A stretch of DNA of 64,000 bases. Origin: JAKFDK01 sp036676195 (lineage in GTDB: Bacteria > Bacillota > Sulfobacillia > Symbiobacteriales > ZC4RG38). Shown in pieces: positions 41,812 through 51,942 of this stretch. The notes below the pieces were generated by a model, which saw only the letters and a list, made by a program, of their open reading frames with translations, searched no databases and was not told the DNA's origin. A program made the position numbers and the translations under genes. The stretch lies in the NCBI GenBank assembly GCA_036676195.1, contig JAKFDK010000040.1, positions 124,001-188,000 of the forward strand, written 5' to 3'. Every line of letters starts with the position of its first letter. Within the stretch, counting starts at the first letter, position 1.

Positions 41812-42891
41812 TTACGAGTCAGGCGTCTCGTCAGTGTCTGCCTCGGCGGCTTCTGCCGCCGTGTCCGACACCCGGGCCGGCAGGCGCATCACGAAGGTAG
41901 ACCCCTTGTCCACCTCGCTGACGGCGGCCACCTCACCGCCCATCAGCCGGCAGTAGTGCCGGCTGATGGTCAATCCCAGCCCGGCGCCGTGGTGGCCGGC
42001 GGGGGAAGGATCACCCTCGAAAGGCCGGAACAACTGCTCCACTTGCTCCGGTGTCATGCCGGTGCCGGTATCCCGCACCCGGAAGGTGATCCAGTCGGCT
42101 CCGGCGGCCGCTTCATGGGCTACATCCAGGGTAATGGTGCCGTATTCGGTGAAATGGGCGGCACTGGCGAGCAGATTGGTCAGGGACTGGGCGACCTTAA
42201 CCGGATCGGCCCGCATGCTCCCCACCGTGTCGGCAACCCGGACGTCCAACACGTTAAATTGCTGTTGCAGGAGGGGCTGGACGGTGGCGACCACGGCCTG
42301 TACGGCCTCGGCCACGTCAAAGGTCTGAAGTTGCAGCGCCACCTTGCCGGTCTCAATTTTGGACAGATCCAGGATTTGGTTGAGGGTGCCCAGCAGTTGT
42401 CTGCCGGCAGTCCGAATCTTCTCCAGGTCAGACAGCAGTTCTTCCTGGCCCAGGTCTCTGGCCTCGTCACACAGCATTTCGCTATAGCCAATGATCGCGT
42501 GCAGGGGAGTACGCAATTCGTGGCTCATGTTGGCCAGAAACACGCTTTTGGCCTGGTTGGCTGCTTCGGCCGCCGCTTTGGTCTCACGGGTCTTTTTCAG
42601 GTCCACCATCGTGGCAAAGCCTGAACGAACCACCAGATACACGAACAGGGCGCCCAGGAAGAAGACCACCCCGGTCAGAATTTCCACCAGACGGTGGTAA
42701 CCGGCCAGCACCGCCGCAATGGCCCCCAGGTAGCCGACCACAAAAACCCCCATAAAGGTATGCAGGGTCCGCCAGTTCCGACTGAGCTGGTTTTCCTCCA
42801 GCAGGGGCGGAATGCCCCGCGTCACCCGGATGGCCAGGAGCAGGACCCCGGCACCGGCGGCAATCAGAAGCGCAGTCAGGAAATGGGTCAC
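41812..42891 (-). CDS. Membrane sensor histidine kinase
   Basis: 359-residue kinase. Three N-terminal membrane helices are followed by HisKA with the phospho-His in [22 protein letters not shown] and a HATPase_c domain (RVRDTGTGMTPEQ, GAGLGLTISRHYCRLMGG). It lacks a recognisable periplasmic sensor. GTG 42891 is preferred because GGGAGG lies nine bases upstream. Last gene of a four-gene minus-strand signalling operon. Confidence 0.88.
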   Translation of the reverse strand: MTHFLTALLIAAGAGVLLLAIRVTRGIPPLLEENQLSRNWRTLHTFMGVFVVGYLGAIAAVLAGYHRLVEILTGVVFFLGALFVYLVVRSGFATMVDLKKTRETKAAAEAANQAKSVFLANMSHELRTPLHAIIGYSEMLCDEARDLGQEELLSDLEKIRTAGRQLLGTLNQILDLSKIETGKVALQLQTFDVAEAVQAVVATVQPLLQQQFNVLDVRVADTVGSMRADPVKVAQSLTNLLASAAHFTEYGTITLDVAHEAAAGADWITFRVRDTGTGMTPEQVEQLFRPFEGDPSPAGHHGAGLGLTISRHYCRLMGGEVAAVSEVDKGSTFVMRLPARVSDTAAEAAEADTDETPDS

Positions 42892-42923
42892 GGGTGGGGA
42901 CCTCCCTTTCAATGGCCCTGGGG

Positions 42924-43313
42924 TCAGGGGGAGGGGGCAGAGTCGGCCCGCTTGGCCAACAGGACTTCGATTTTCTCCAGCAGCCGGGGCAGGTCCACCG
43001 GCTTGGTTTCATATTCATTGCAGCCCGCGTCCAGAGCCCGCTGCTGGTCACCCGCCATGGCATGGGCGGTCAGGGCAATCACGGGAATCGACTGGGTGTC
43101 AGGGGAGGCCTTGATTTGCCGGGTGGCCTCCCAGCCGTCCATTTCCGGCAGGCTCATGTCCATCAGGATCAGATCGGGGACGGCGGCCCGGGCCACCGCA
43201 ACGCCTTGCCTGCCATCCACGGCCATCAACACCTCATAGCCCTTGCGCTGCAAACGCCGGGACAGCATGTCCCGGTTCATTTCATTGTCTTCCACGAGTA
43301 AGATCCTGGCCAT
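42924..43313 (-). CDS. CheY-like single-domain response regulator
   Basis: 129-residue receiver with acidic pair E8/D9 (LLVEDNE), phosphoacceptor Asp in LILMDMSLPEMDG, a switch Thr in ALTAH and Lys in YETKPVD. No output domain. Probably a phosphate relay between the hybrid kinase upstream and the kinase downstream. Confidence 0.9.
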   Translation of the reverse strand: MARILLVEDNEMNRDMLSRRLQRKGYEVLMAVDGRQGVAVARAAVPDLILMDMSLPEMDGWEATRQIKASPDTQSIPVIALTAHAMAGDQQRALDAGCNEYETKPVDLPRLLEKIEVLLAKRADSAPSP

Positions 43314-43352
43314 GTGGTGAGCCCCTTTCCTTCAAAGCGTCGCCCGCCCGGT

Positions 43353-45941
43353 TCAAGCAGCACCGGGTGGTCGTACGTGAACGGCCATCAGGTCGTGTAC
43401 TTCCTGTAACAACGTCTCCAGGCTGCAGGCCCCTTTTTGCAAGACCCGCTCAACCGAACCTTGCAGGCGCTGCCGATCTTCGTTGGTCAGGTCTTTGGCC
43501 GTCAGCACAATCACCGGCAGGTTCCGCCCCTCCTGGCGGCGGCGTAGCTCACTCAGGAAGCCGAACCCGTCCATTTCCGGCATCATCAGGTCCAGCAGGA
43601 CCAGTTGCGGATGGCTGTCCGCCACCCGTTGCAGGCCGACCCAGCCGTTTTCGGCCTCCACCACACTCAGGCCGTCCCGCTCCAGCATCTGCCGTAGCAT
43701 CTGCCGGGCAGTGGGGTCGTCGTCCACCACCAGGGCGGGCTGGCGGGAACGGTCGCTGCGGTACCGGCGCAGCACGGATGCCAGCCGGACCCGGTCAATG
43801 GGCTTGGTCAGGTAGTCGGCGGCGCCCAGGGCAAAGCCCAGATTCTTGTTGTCTACGATGGTGAGCATCACCACGGGGATTGGCGCCAGGTCAGGGTCGG
43901 CCTTGAGCGCCGTCAGCACAGCCCAGCCGTCCATACTGGGCATCATCACGTCCAGGGTGATGGCGTCCGGCCGCAACTTCTGGGCCAGGTGCAGCCCTTC
44001 CTGGCCGCTGGCTGCGCAGACCACCCGGTAACCTTCCTTGCTCAGGTAGCGCTGCATCAGATCGTGCACCGTCGGGTCATCATCCACCACCAGCACCAGG
44101 GGGGCATCCCCCGGCACCACCGGCACTTCCGCGCGCAGCGGGCTCGACGGCTCATCGCCGCCGGTATGCACCTGCGCCGGCAAACGCAGGGTGAAGGTCG
44201 ATCCCTGCCCGGGTACACTGTCCACGGTAACGTTTCCGCCCATCATCTGACACAGGCGTTGGCTGATCGCCAGGCCGAGACCGGTGCCGCCGTACTTGCG
44301 GGTGGTGGAGACATCGGCCTGGGTGAATTCCCGGAACAGCCGGTCAATCTGCTCCGGGGTCATGCCAATGCCCGTATCCATGACCTGGATCACCACCCAG
44401 TCCTGGCCGCTTACGGCCTCCCGTTTGACCGCCAGGGTGACAGTGCCGTGGTCGGTGAACTTGCAGGCATTGCTGAGCAGGTTGAACACCACCTGCCGCA
44501 CGCGGGTCAGGTCGGAATGCATGGTGCCCAGGTCGCCGGCCATTTCCACCTGCAGGGTATTGCTGTTCTTCTGTACCAGCGGCTGAACCGTGTTGACCAC
44601 ATCGTGGACCACGCCGGTCAGTTCAAAGCTCTCCACATATAGTTCCATTTTACCGGCTTCGATCTTGGACAGATCCAGAATGTCGTTAATCAGTGCCAAC
44701 AGGTGCTTGCCGGCGGTCTGGATCTTTTGCAGGTCAGGAATAAACTCGTCCTGGCCAATCTCCTCCGCCTCGTCCCGCAGCATTTCGCTGTACCCGATGA
44801 TGGCGTTCAGCGGGGTTCGCAGTTCGTGGCTCATGTTGGCCAGGAACGCGCTCTTCGTCCGGTTGGCCGCTTCGGCCACTTCCTTGGCCTGCCGCAGTTC
44901 CTCTTCCCGCGCCCAGTGGTCGGTGACATCGTGCAGGAGCACTACGCCGCCGGTCAACTGGTGCCGCCGGTCATAGAGCGGCGAGACCCGGATTTCATAG
45001 ATTCGTTGTTCCGGCCCGCTGCCCACCCTGAGTTCTTGCTGCGGCGCGGCCAGGATGCCTGCGCCGGTGGCCGTGGCGCCCAGCTCCGGTAGAACCTGGG
45101 TCAGGCGCTTCCCAAACACTGCTTCGGCCGCCTGGCCGGTAATGCGCTCCGCTGCAGGGTTCAGGGCCACAATCCGGCCCTGCACCTCCAGCACGATGAC
45201 CCCGTCACTTAACCCCTGAATGATGGCATCGTGGGCCATGGGTACGATGTTCAGCAGGCCGTAGCGGAACATTCCCAGGCTCAGCACCAACCCTGTGACG
45301 CTGAAGGCAAATGGGGTAAGATTCAGGTAAGGCACAGGATTCAGCCCGAAGGTGCCGGCGATGTCAGCCAGAAAAGGCAGCAGGATCCCGACAAACAGGG
45401 CAGCGGCCTGCCCCCAGTAGACCTGTGCGGAAGTAAAGAGCTTCCACAGGACCAGGAGCAGGCCGATCAGGATTAACGTATAGTCATAAGTACTCTGGAT
45501 CCAGTTGGCCGGCCCGGTTACCGTCTTCAGAAAGGGAAAGGAGGGGTTGGCAACCAACGTGACTGATTTCCAGTACAGGCCGCCCACGTTGGTTACTGCC
45601 GCCAGCATCGTCAGTACCGGCACCACGAACAGAAGCGCCAGCCGGCGCCGGGTGAGCCCGTTCCCCAGGCCCGCGTACTGCAGGGCAAAAGCCAGCCAGC
45701 AGACGGACAACGGGAAAAAACACAGGGTTTGAATCCGGGCAAAGCCCAGTTTGGCGGTCAATTCGGCGCTGGACATCTCCAGTGCATAAAACAGCGACCA
45801 GCAGGCAATGCAGAACATCCCCGCGGCAAACCACCCGGCCCCTGGGGTAGAACGCCGTCGCCAGGCATAGGTGGCCACTACAAAGAGCAGAAGCGCTGAA
45901 ACCAGGACCGGGATCACCAGATAATGAAATTGCCAGCGCAA
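43353..45941 (-). CDS. Hybrid histidine kinase with 7TM sensor, PAS and two receivers
   Basis: 862-residue protein. A seven-helix N-terminal sensor of the histidine-kinase 7TM type (about 1-225) is followed by PAS (about 230-350), HisKA with [22 protein letters not shown], HATPase ([18 protein letters not shown]) and two receiver domains, with Asp in [14 protein letters not shown] and [13 protein letters not shown]. The kinase core closely resembles the neighbouring kinase at 41.8 kb, suggesting duplication. The start is TTG 45941 with GGAGGGGGG upstream. Confidence 0.9.
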   Translation of the reverse strand: MRWQFHYLVIPVLVSALLLFVVATYAWRRRSTPGAGWFAAGMFCIACWSLFYALEMSSAELTAKLGFARIQTLCFFPLSVCWLAFALQYAGLGNGLTRRRLALLFVVPVLTMLAAVTNVGGLYWKSVTLVANPSFPFLKTVTGPANWIQSTYDYTLILIGLLLVLWKLFTSAQVYWGQAAALFVGILLPFLADIAGTFGLNPVPYLNLTPFAFSVTGLVLSLGMFRYGLLNIVPMAHDAIIQGLSDGVIVLEVQGRIVALNPAAERITGQAAEAVFGKRLTQVLPELGATATGAGILAAPQQELRVGSGPEQRIYEIRVSPLYDRRHQLTGGVVLLHDVTDHWAREEELRQAKEVAEAANRTKSAFLANMSHELRTPLNAIIGYSEMLRDEAEEIGQDEFIPDLQKIQTAGKHLLALINDILDLSKIEAGKMELYVESFELTGVVHDVVNTVQPLVQKNSNTLQVEMAGDLGTMHSDLTRVRQVVFNLLSNACKFTDHGTVTLAVKREAVSGQDWVVIQVMDTGIGMTPEQIDRLFREFTQADVSTTRKYGGTGLGLAISQRLCQMMGGNVTVDSVPGQGSTFTLRLPAQVHTGGDEPSSPLRAEVPVVPGDAPLVLVVDDDPTVHDLMQRYLSKEGYRVVCAASGQEGLHLAQKLRPDAITLDVMMPSMDGWAVLTALKADPDLAPIPVVMLTIVDNKNLGFALGAADYLTKPIDRVRLASVLRRYRSDRSRQPALVVDDDPTARQMLRQMLERDGLSVVEAENGWVGLQRVADSHPQLVLLDLMMPEMDGFGFLSELRRRQEGRNLPVIVLTAKDLTNEDRQRLQGSVERVLQKGACSLETLLQEVHDLMAVHVRPPGAA

Positions 45942-45995
45942 GGGCAGTCCCCCCTCCGAGTGTTCAGCGCCAACCGGCCGGTGCGTCCCCGGCCA

Positions 45996-47150
45996 TTATT
46001 CCCGCCCGAAAATCTCTGGGCTTTCACGCAGTCCCCGGCGTGCCGCCTCGTGCAGACCTTCGGGGGAATCCCCGTCATCGCCATGAACGGTGCCGGACGT
46101 TTCCGCCAGCAGGCGGACGCCTTCTTCGCTCTGAATGACGGCCATGAACACATCGACCACCCGGGGGTCGAACAGCCGTCCTTTTTGCCGTTCAATTTCC
46201 GCCAGCGTCTCGGCGATGGACCAGGCCGGCTTATAAGGGCGTTCATGCAGCAAGGCATCAAACACATCGGCCACGCTGACGATCCGGGCCGGCAGGGGAA
46301 TTTCCTCGCCCTTGAGGCCGTGGGGGTAGCCGGTACCGTCCCAGCGCTCATGGTGGGTGTGGGCGATGGCTTCGGCCAGTTGCAGCAGCGGATGGTGGCT
46401 GCCTGAGAGGATTTTGGCGCCCATACCGGTATGGGTCTTCATTTGCTCGAATTCTTCGCTGCTGAGCTTGCGCGGCTTGAGCAGAACCCCATCGGGAATG
46501 CCGATCTTTCCTACGTCGTGCAGGGGTGCAGCCTGGCGCAGCAGCTCCACCTGGACGTGATCAAGGCCCATCCTTTCGGCCATGGCTGCAGCCAGGCGGC
46601 CCACCCGCTCAGTATGGTGACCCGTGTCATCGTCCCGGAATTCGGCGGCACGCGCCAGACGAACCAGAATCTCCTTCTGCGCCGCTTCCAGTTGCCGGGT
46701 GCGGTCGCTCACCTTGACCTCCAGAAACTGGTTCTGGTGCTGCAGTTCCAGGTGAAGCAGACGGGTCTCCAGCAGGTTATGAATGCGCAGTAGCACCTCT
46801 GTTCGGTCGAGCGGTTTGTTCAGGAAGTCCTTGGCGCCCATGGACAGGGCGCGCCGCTTGGACTCGGGCGTGATGTCCGCCGTCAGGACCAGCACCGGCA
46901 GGTAAGTCCCCTGCATGTGCGGAGCCAACTGCTCCATGATTTGAAAGCCGTCCAGATAGGGCATCTGCAGGTCCAGCAGGACCAGGCCGGGCCTGGTTTC
47001 CGCCACCAGGGACAGGACCTGGCGGGGGTCTGTCGTACTAATCAGATTGGTGTAGCCGGACCGACCCAGCATGCGTTCCAGCAGGTCCACATTGGTGGGC
47101 TGGTCGTCCACGATCAGAATCCGTGCGGCGCGAATGGCAGCCTCGTCCAT
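45996..47150 (-). CDS. Response regulator with HD-GYP phosphodiesterase domain
   Basis: 384-residue RpfG-type protein. A receiver (about 8-125, Asp in LVLLDLQMPYLDG) and a coiled linker precede an HD-GYP domain that hydrolyses cyclic di-GMP. The metal and signature residues are present: GHHTERV, PLHDVGKIGIP, THTGMG, HTHHERWDGTGYP. First gene of the minus-strand signalling operon, directly divergent from the sigma-54 activator. It may oppose the GGDEF protein encoded at 33 kb. Confidence 0.92.
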   Translation of the reverse strand: MDEAAIRAARILIVDDQPTNVDLLERMLGRSGYTNLISTTDPRQVLSLVAETRPGLVLLDLQMPYLDGFQIMEQLAPHMQGTYLPVLVLTADITPESKRRALSMGAKDFLNKPLDRTEVLLRIHNLLETRLLHLELQHQNQFLEVKVSDRTRQLEAAQKEILVRLARAAEFRDDDTGHHTERVGRLAAAMAERMGLDHVQVELLRQAAPLHDVGKIGIPDGVLLKPRKLSSEEFEQMKTHTGMGAKILSGSHHPLLQLAEAIAHTHHERWDGTGYPHGLKGEEIPLPARIVSVADVFDALLHERPYKPAWSIAETLAEIERQKGRLFDPRVVDVFMAVIQSEEGVRLLAETSGTVHGDDGDSPEGLHEAARRGLRESPEIFGRE

Positions 47151-47432
47151 GGCTTGGCCCCTCTCCCTGTTTCGTCGATCAAGTCCGGCACAGATGGGCG
47201 GTGATTGATTTCCATGGCAGGCGGACGCTTGCCTGCTGCCATACCGTAAAGTTCAGGGGCTGCTGACAAAACATTATAAAGGTTATGTCGTGGTGGGGAA
47301 AAGCACACCTGATCGTTGTTCTATCAGGGGCTTTGGGCGGCAAGTTCCACACTGCAACATTTGGATAAGAAAAGGGAAAACAAGAACCATACAGAAAGAC
47401 ACAATGGTCATACTTCTCACAAAGGCAACGGG

Positions 47433-48962
47433 GTGAAGCCAGTGCCTGAGCTGGAATCCATGCAGCACCTGGTCGATTCCATTTCAACCCGACTACAGCT
47501 TGAAGTGGAGATTGTAGACACCCGGCTGCAGCGGGTCGGTGCCTCCGGACCTTTCCGGCGGTTGCTCGGTACCCGGCAGGAACGGGGCTTTATCAACCGC
47601 TATGTGTTGGAGACCGGCAAACCCGTGCTGATCAGTAACCCCGGCCGGGAGCACCTGTGTACCCCCTGCGACCTGAAAGACAGTTGTATGTACCGCGCCG
47701 GGCTTTCCTGTCCCATCATGCACCAGGGCCATGTGGTGGGGGTCTTCAGCCTGGTCGGGCTCACCCACGGCCAGCGGGATCTGATCCATCAGGGTGGCCA
47801 ACGCCTGCTCGAATTCATCGCCCAAATCTCGTCAAGCCTGGTCAACGGGCCGCTCCTGCCCGGATCTAATCGAATCAGTCCGGCCTGCGGGGCGCTGCCG
47901 GAAGTCCTGGCCACGCCGCCGGCGACCCGCCGTTCCGGGCACACCTGCGGCCGGACGCGATCGGGTTTGACCCTCGGGCCGGATGACCCGTTTGCGGAGA
48001 TCATCGGTGCCAGCCCGGCCCTGATGAATACGATTGCCAAGGCCCGACGGGTGGCGGCGAGCAACGCCGTGGTCCTGCTCGCCGGCGAGACCGGCGCCGG
48101 TAAGGAGATGTTTGCCCGGGCGATCCATGCGGTGGGGGCGACCCGCCTGGGTCCGCTGGTGGCGGTGAACTGCAGCGCCATTCCCGAATCGCTGCTGGAG
48201 AGCGAACTCTTCGGCTATGAGGAGGGTGCCTTCACCGGGGCCCGGCGCGGCGGCAAGGCGGGGAAATTTGAACTGGCCGATGGCGGCACGCTCTTCCTCG
48301 ACGAGGTCGGCGATCTGCCCCTGGGCCTGCAGCCCAAGCTCCTGCGCGCTCTGGAACGCAAGATGATCGACCGGGTGGGTGGCACCTCCAGCCGGGCGCT
48401 CAATATTCGCGTGATTGCCGCCAGCAATTGTAACCTGGCCGAACAGGTCAGGGACGGACGGTTTCGGGCCGACCTGTTTTATCGCCTGAAAGGATTCCCC
48501 CTTTACATCCCGCCTCTGCGGGAGCGCCGCGGGGATATCGTGCTGCTGGCAGACGCCTTCCTGGCCGAGGTGGACGGCTGCCAGGGCCGCATGACGCGCA
48601 GGTGGAGCGACGAGGCCGCGGCCGCTCTGACGGCCTATGACTGGCCGGGCAACGTGCGCGAACTCCGCAATGCGGTGGAGTATGCCGCCACCATGGCCGA
48701 GGACGAAGTGATTGGCGTTGACTGCCTGCCGGCCGAAATGCAGGGCAATGGGGATCACAGTGGCTGCGTGCCTGACCAGGTTTCGATCGGCGGCAGCCTG
48801 TCGCTGCGGGACCGGGTGGCGGCCTTTGAGCGCGAATTGCTGGCTTCTGCCCTGGCGGCGGTGGGTCAGAATGTGGAGGGCAAGCGGCAGGTGGCCGAGA
48901 GCATGGGCGTGAGCCTGCCCACTTTGTATCGGCGGTTGAAAGAACTTGGGCTCTCTTCGTAA
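47433..48962 (+). CDS. Sigma-54-dependent activator of the microcompartment operon
   Basis: About 509-residue enhancer-binding protein. The N-terminal sensory region (1-150) is GAF/V4R-like and holds a Cys cluster, CTPCDLKDSCMYRAGLSCP, that could bind an Fe-S cluster, metal or thiol-reactive signal. The AAA+ domain has Walker A GETGAGKEMF, the sigma-54 loop GAFTGA in YEEGAFTGARRG, Walker B GGTLFLDEVGDL and the Arg finger region. A Fis-type helix-turn-helix (QVAESMGVSLPTLYRRLKEL) ends the protein. The start is uncertain (GTG 47433, GTG 47442 or ATG 47459). A -24/-12 promoter lies 140 bases downstream. Confidence 0.9.
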   Translation: MKPVPELESMQHLVDSISTRLQLEVEIVDTRLQRVGASGPFRRLLGTRQERGFINRYVLETGKPVLISNPGREHLCTPCDLKDSCMYRAGLSCPIMHQGHVVGVFSLVGLTHGQRDLIHQGGQRLLEFIAQISSSLVNGPLLPGSNRISPACGALPEVLATPPATRRSGHTCGRTRSGLTLGPDDPFAEIIGASPALMNTIAKARRVAASNAVVLLAGETGAGKEMFARAIHAVGATRLGPLVAVNCSAIPESLLESELFGYEEGAFTGARRGGKAGKFELADGGTLFLDEVGDLPLGLQPKLLRALERKMIDRVGGTSSRALNIRVIAASNCNLAEQVRDGRFRADLFYRLKGFPLYIPPLRERRGDIVLLADAFLAEVDGCQGRMTRRWSDEAAAALTAYDWPGNVRELRNAVEYAATMAEDEVIGVDCLPAEMQGNGDHSGCVPDQVSIGGSLSLRDRVAAFERELLASALAAVGQNVEGKRQVAESMGVSLPTLYRRLKELGLSS

Positions 48963-49000
48963 TCATTTTTGATTAGGGTATTTTAAGTTAATGATAACAA

Positions 49001-49032
49001 CGGCGGGGGACAGCCCTCGCCGTTCTGATTTT
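49001..49032 (+). terminator. Terminator after the sigma-54 activator gene
   Basis: A 9-bp stem (CGGCGGGGG with CCCTCGCCG, one G-U pair, loop ACAG) is followed by TTCTGATTTT. An AT-rich palindrome AATCA-TTTT-TGATT (48961-48974) precedes it and could be an activator binding site. Confidence 0.65.
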
Positions 49033-49098
49033 GCCAATGCCCCGGTAGCCGCCTCAATAGCCGAACGCACCGGATCTGCCGTATCCCATGTCTCCCGG

Positions 49099-49114
49099 TG
49101 GCATGGGACTTGCT
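49099..49114 (+). promoter_or_regulatory. Sigma-54 (-24/-12) promoter of the microcompartment operon
   Basis: TGGCATGGGACTTGCT matches the consensus TGGCAC-G-N4-TTGCW with one mismatch. The invariant GG (49100-49101) and GC (49112-49113) are exactly ten bases apart. The predicted transcript start is near 49125, about 50 bases before the permease start. The adjacent sigma-54 activator gene makes this a strong call. Confidence 0.85.
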
Positions 49115-49177
49115 ATATAGTCTCGATGGTCCCGGTTCTTTTAGTTCCGAGGGGGAGAAAGGGAGGTAGATGACGGG

Positions 49178-50572
49178 ATGAGTGCTCCGGACGGCTTGAA
49201 AAGGACCATGGGTCTACCGTCGGCAGTGGCCGCTGCCTGTGGTCTGGTGGTGGCGTCCACGACTCTGGTGTCGCTGGGTCAGGGCTTCGGCTTGGGGGGC
49301 GGCGGTTTCATCTGGGCCATGGTGCTCGCACTGGTAATAAACCTCTTTGTGGCCTTCACCTATGCTGAACTGTCCGGAATCGTGCCCAAGGCGGGCAGTA
49401 TCGACCACTACACCATGCCGGCCCTGGGTCGCTTCCTGGCCATGATGGCAGTTATCAGCGGATATGTCATCGTAACCATCTTCGCCGGCAGCGCTGAGGC
49501 ATCCGTCCCTGGTCTCGTACTCAATCAGTTCTTTCCCGGCATTCCGCCCATGGTGACTGCCACCGTGTTGGTCCTGATTCTCACCTATATTAACTTGCGT
49601 GGCGTCGAGATTTACGCCTGGGTGCAGTTGACCCTGACCGTGATCATGATGGCCACCCTGGTCATCATGGGTGTGGTTGGTCTCGTCGGCGGCGGCCCGG
49701 CCACGCCGGTACCGGCCGGGGGCGGCTTCAACCCGATGGGGATGGCGGTCCTGAGCCTCACCGCCCTGGGCTTCTGGCTCTTCGTCGGCGTGGAATACGT
49801 GACGCCGATGGCCGAAGAGATCAAGAACCCCGGCAAGATCATCCCGATGGCCATGATTGTCGCCCTGGGCGTGATCATGCTGGCCATGATCCTGTTCGGT
49901 TATGCCTCGATCCGCTTTGTGCCGCTGGAGACGCTGGCCGGGTCGGCCGCGCCGCACGTGGACGCGGCCCAGGCGATCATGGGTGCCCCCGGCGCCGCCT
50001 GGATGGGCATCGTCACCGTTCTGGCCGCCGCCAGTACCGTAAACACCCTGCTGGCCGCCCTGCCCCGGCTCCTGTACGGCATGGCTGAAAAGGGTCAGGC
50101 GCCCGCCCTGTTTGGCCGCCTGCATGCCCAGTACAAGACGCCCACCTGGGGCACGGCCTTCATCGCCCTGTGTATCCTGGTGCCGATCTGGATCGGCATC
50201 ACGGATCTGCAGACCGTCCTCACCTACATCATGGCCGGCGCCTTCGCCTGGTTCGTCTCCTATATCATCGCCCACCTGAACGTCATCGTCCTGCGCATGA
50301 AGTACCCCAACGTCCACCGGCCGTTCAAGACGCCGCTCTTCCCCTTGCCGCAGATCCTTGGCATCGTCTCCATGGTCTACGTGATGATCAACATCTTCCC
50401 TGATCCGGCCGTCAAGGCTGCCATCTACCAGTACGCCCTCATCTTCCTCGGCCTGGCCGCCGTCGTGTCGGCTGTGTGGGTCGGTGTGGTGCAGAAGCAG
50501 CCGCTGTTCAAGCCTGTGCCCCTGGAAGATGTGATGGGCGAGCAGGAAAAGGCTGAAGCAGTCGGAGGTTAA
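49178..50572 (+). CDS. APC-family amino acid/amine permease
   Basis: 464-residue transporter with about 12 hydrophobic helices of the amino acid-polyamine-organocation type. VAAACGLVVASTTLVSLGQGFGLGG matches the substrate-binding first helix of the family, and FWLFVGVEYVTPMAEEIKNPGK the sixth. As the first gene of the operon it most likely imports the nitrogenous substrate, such as a small amine. GGGAGG precedes ATG 49178. The next gene begins five bases after the stop. Confidence 0.9.
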   Translation: MSAPDGLKRTMGLPSAVAAACGLVVASTTLVSLGQGFGLGGGGFIWAMVLALVINLFVAFTYAELSGIVPKAGSIDHYTMPALGRFLAMMAVISGYVIVTIFAGSAEASVPGLVLNQFFPGIPPMVTATVLVLILTYINLRGVEIYAWVQLTLTVIMMATLVIMGVVGLVGGGPATPVPAGGGFNPMGMAVLSLTALGFWLFVGVEYVTPMAEEIKNPGKIIPMAMIVALGVIMLAMILFGYASIRFVPLETLAGSAAPHVDAAQAIMGAPGAAWMGIVTVLAAASTVNTLLAALPRLLYGMAEKGQAPALFGRLHAQYKTPTWGTAFIALCILVPIWIGITDLQTVLTYIMAGAFAWFVSYIIAHLNVIVLRMKYPNVHRPFKTPLFPLPQILGIVSMVYVMINIFPDPAVKAAIYQYALIFLGLAAVVSAVWVGVVQKQPLFKPVPLEDVMGEQEKAEAVGG

Positions 50573-50577
50573 AACGT

Positions 50578-51921
50578 ATGGCTGACCTGGAGAAGATTCA
50601 AAAGCTGATCCGCGAACGGGATATCCGTCACGTGCGCGTGGAGTTCAGCGACTTCTACGGTGTCGTCCGGGGCAAGGCGGTCTCTCCAGACCGCCTGCCC
50701 CAGGCGGCGGAGCACGGTGTGCACTTTGCCCTGCCCACCTTCGCCCTGGACCTGGCGGGCAATGTGGCCATGGGCACCGGGCTGGCCGATGAAGTCGGGT
50801 ATGGCGATATGACGGCGATTCCCGACCTGGATACCTTCACCATCGTGCCCTGGGAGCCCCACACGGCCAAGGTGCAGGCCGACCTGTACCTGAATGACCG
50901 CATGCTGCCCCTGGCGCCGCGCAGTATCTTGAAGCGGATGGTGTCGGCCTACAACGACATGGGTCTGCGGCCGATCATCGCCAGCGAGCTGGAGTTCTTC
51001 CTGCTCAGGCCTGCTCCCGGCGGCGGCTGGCAGCCCTACTCGGATAAGCCGAGCATGGTCTATACCATGAACCCCATGGTCGACCCGGACGGCTTCATGG
51101 CCAAGCTGCGCGAGGCCATGCGCGAGATGGGCATCCCCAACCTGGCCTGTGCCCATGAGTTCTTCCCGGCTCAGTATGAGATTAACCTGGAGCACGGCGA
51201 TGCCGTGGCCGTGGCTGACCTGGCGACCACCTACAAGCAGATGGTCAAGGAAATGGCCGCCATGAACGGCCTGCGCGCCACCTTCATGGCTCGCCCGCTC
51301 AACGGCTCCGGCGGCTCCGGTTACCACATGCACATCAGCCTGCAGGACCTGAAGACCGGTGTGAACCGCTTCTACGACCCACACGATGAGCGTGGGCTCT
51401 CGCCCCTGATCCGCCACTTTGTCGCCGGGCAGATGGAACACGCCCGGGCGATGATGGCGGTGATGGCGCCGACGGTTAACTCCTACAAGCGCTACAAGCT
51501 CTTCTCCTTCGCCCCCTACTATGTGCTCTGGGGTCTGGACAATCGCTCTACTTATATCCGCATCCCGCCGGAGCGCAAGGGCGGCACCCGCGTCGAGAAC
51601 CGTGCGGCCGACGGCTGCGCCAACCCGTACCTGGTAGCTGCCGCCAACCTGGCCGCCGGCCTGGACGGCATCCGCCGCCAACTCGATCCCGGCGAACCCT
51701 ACCTGGGCGATGCCTATCAGATCCCGGCCAGCGAGGGAATCCCCGTTGTCCCCCAGAGCCTGACCGAGGCCCTGAATGCCCTGGAACACGACCCGGTAAT
51801 GCTGGAGACCCTGGGCCCGGGCTTTGTGCAGGCATATCTGGCCGTAAAGCGGCAGGAAGCCGAGCGCTTCCGGGACTATGTGACCGACTGGGAATTAAAC
51901 GAGTATTCCTTCTACCTTTAG
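50578..51921 (+). CDS. Glutamine-synthetase-family ligase (gamma-glutamylamide synthetase-like)
   Basis: 447-residue GSI-fold enzyme. The N-terminal beta-grasp has VRVEFSDFYGVVRGKAV. The catalytic domain has metal-binding Glu residues in ASELEFFL and HEFFPAQYEINL, the His of GSGYHMHISL, and NSYKRYK with RVENRAADGCANPYL. The C-terminal DWELNEYSFYL resembles gamma-glutamylmethylamide synthetase (GMAS) and other amine-specific ligases more than GlnA. A glutamine amidotransferase subunit next door, not a regulated glnRA unit, supports amine gamma-glutamylation. Expected reaction: ATP + glutamate + amine to gamma-glutamylamide. The substrate amine is unknown. Confidence 0.88.
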   Translation: MADLEKIQKLIRERDIRHVRVEFSDFYGVVRGKAVSPDRLPQAAEHGVHFALPTFALDLAGNVAMGTGLADEVGYGDMTAIPDLDTFTIVPWEPHTAKVQADLYLNDRMLPLAPRSILKRMVSAYNDMGLRPIIASELEFFLLRPAPGGGWQPYSDKPSMVYTMNPMVDPDGFMAKLREAMREMGIPNLACAHEFFPAQYEINLEHGDAVAVADLATTYKQMVKEMAAMNGLRATFMARPLNGSGGSGYHMHISLQDLKTGVNRFYDPHDERGLSPLIRHFVAGQMEHARAMMAVMAPTVNSYKRYKLFSFAPYYVLWGLDNRSTYIRIPPERKGGTRVENRAADGCANPYLVAAANLAAGLDGIRRQLDPGEPYLGDAYQIPASEGIPVVPQSLTEALNALEHDPVMLETLGPGFVQAYLAVKRQEAERFRDYVTDWELNEYSFYL

Positions 51922-51942
51922 AGGAAAGGGGGCGGGGGTAAG

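Noticed and set aside
50578..51921. Calling the GS-like gene glnA for ammonia assimilation
   Set aside because: Its place in a sigma-54-controlled microcompartment operon beside MgsABC-like genes and its C-terminal sequence fit an amine ligase better, so no glnA symbol is given.
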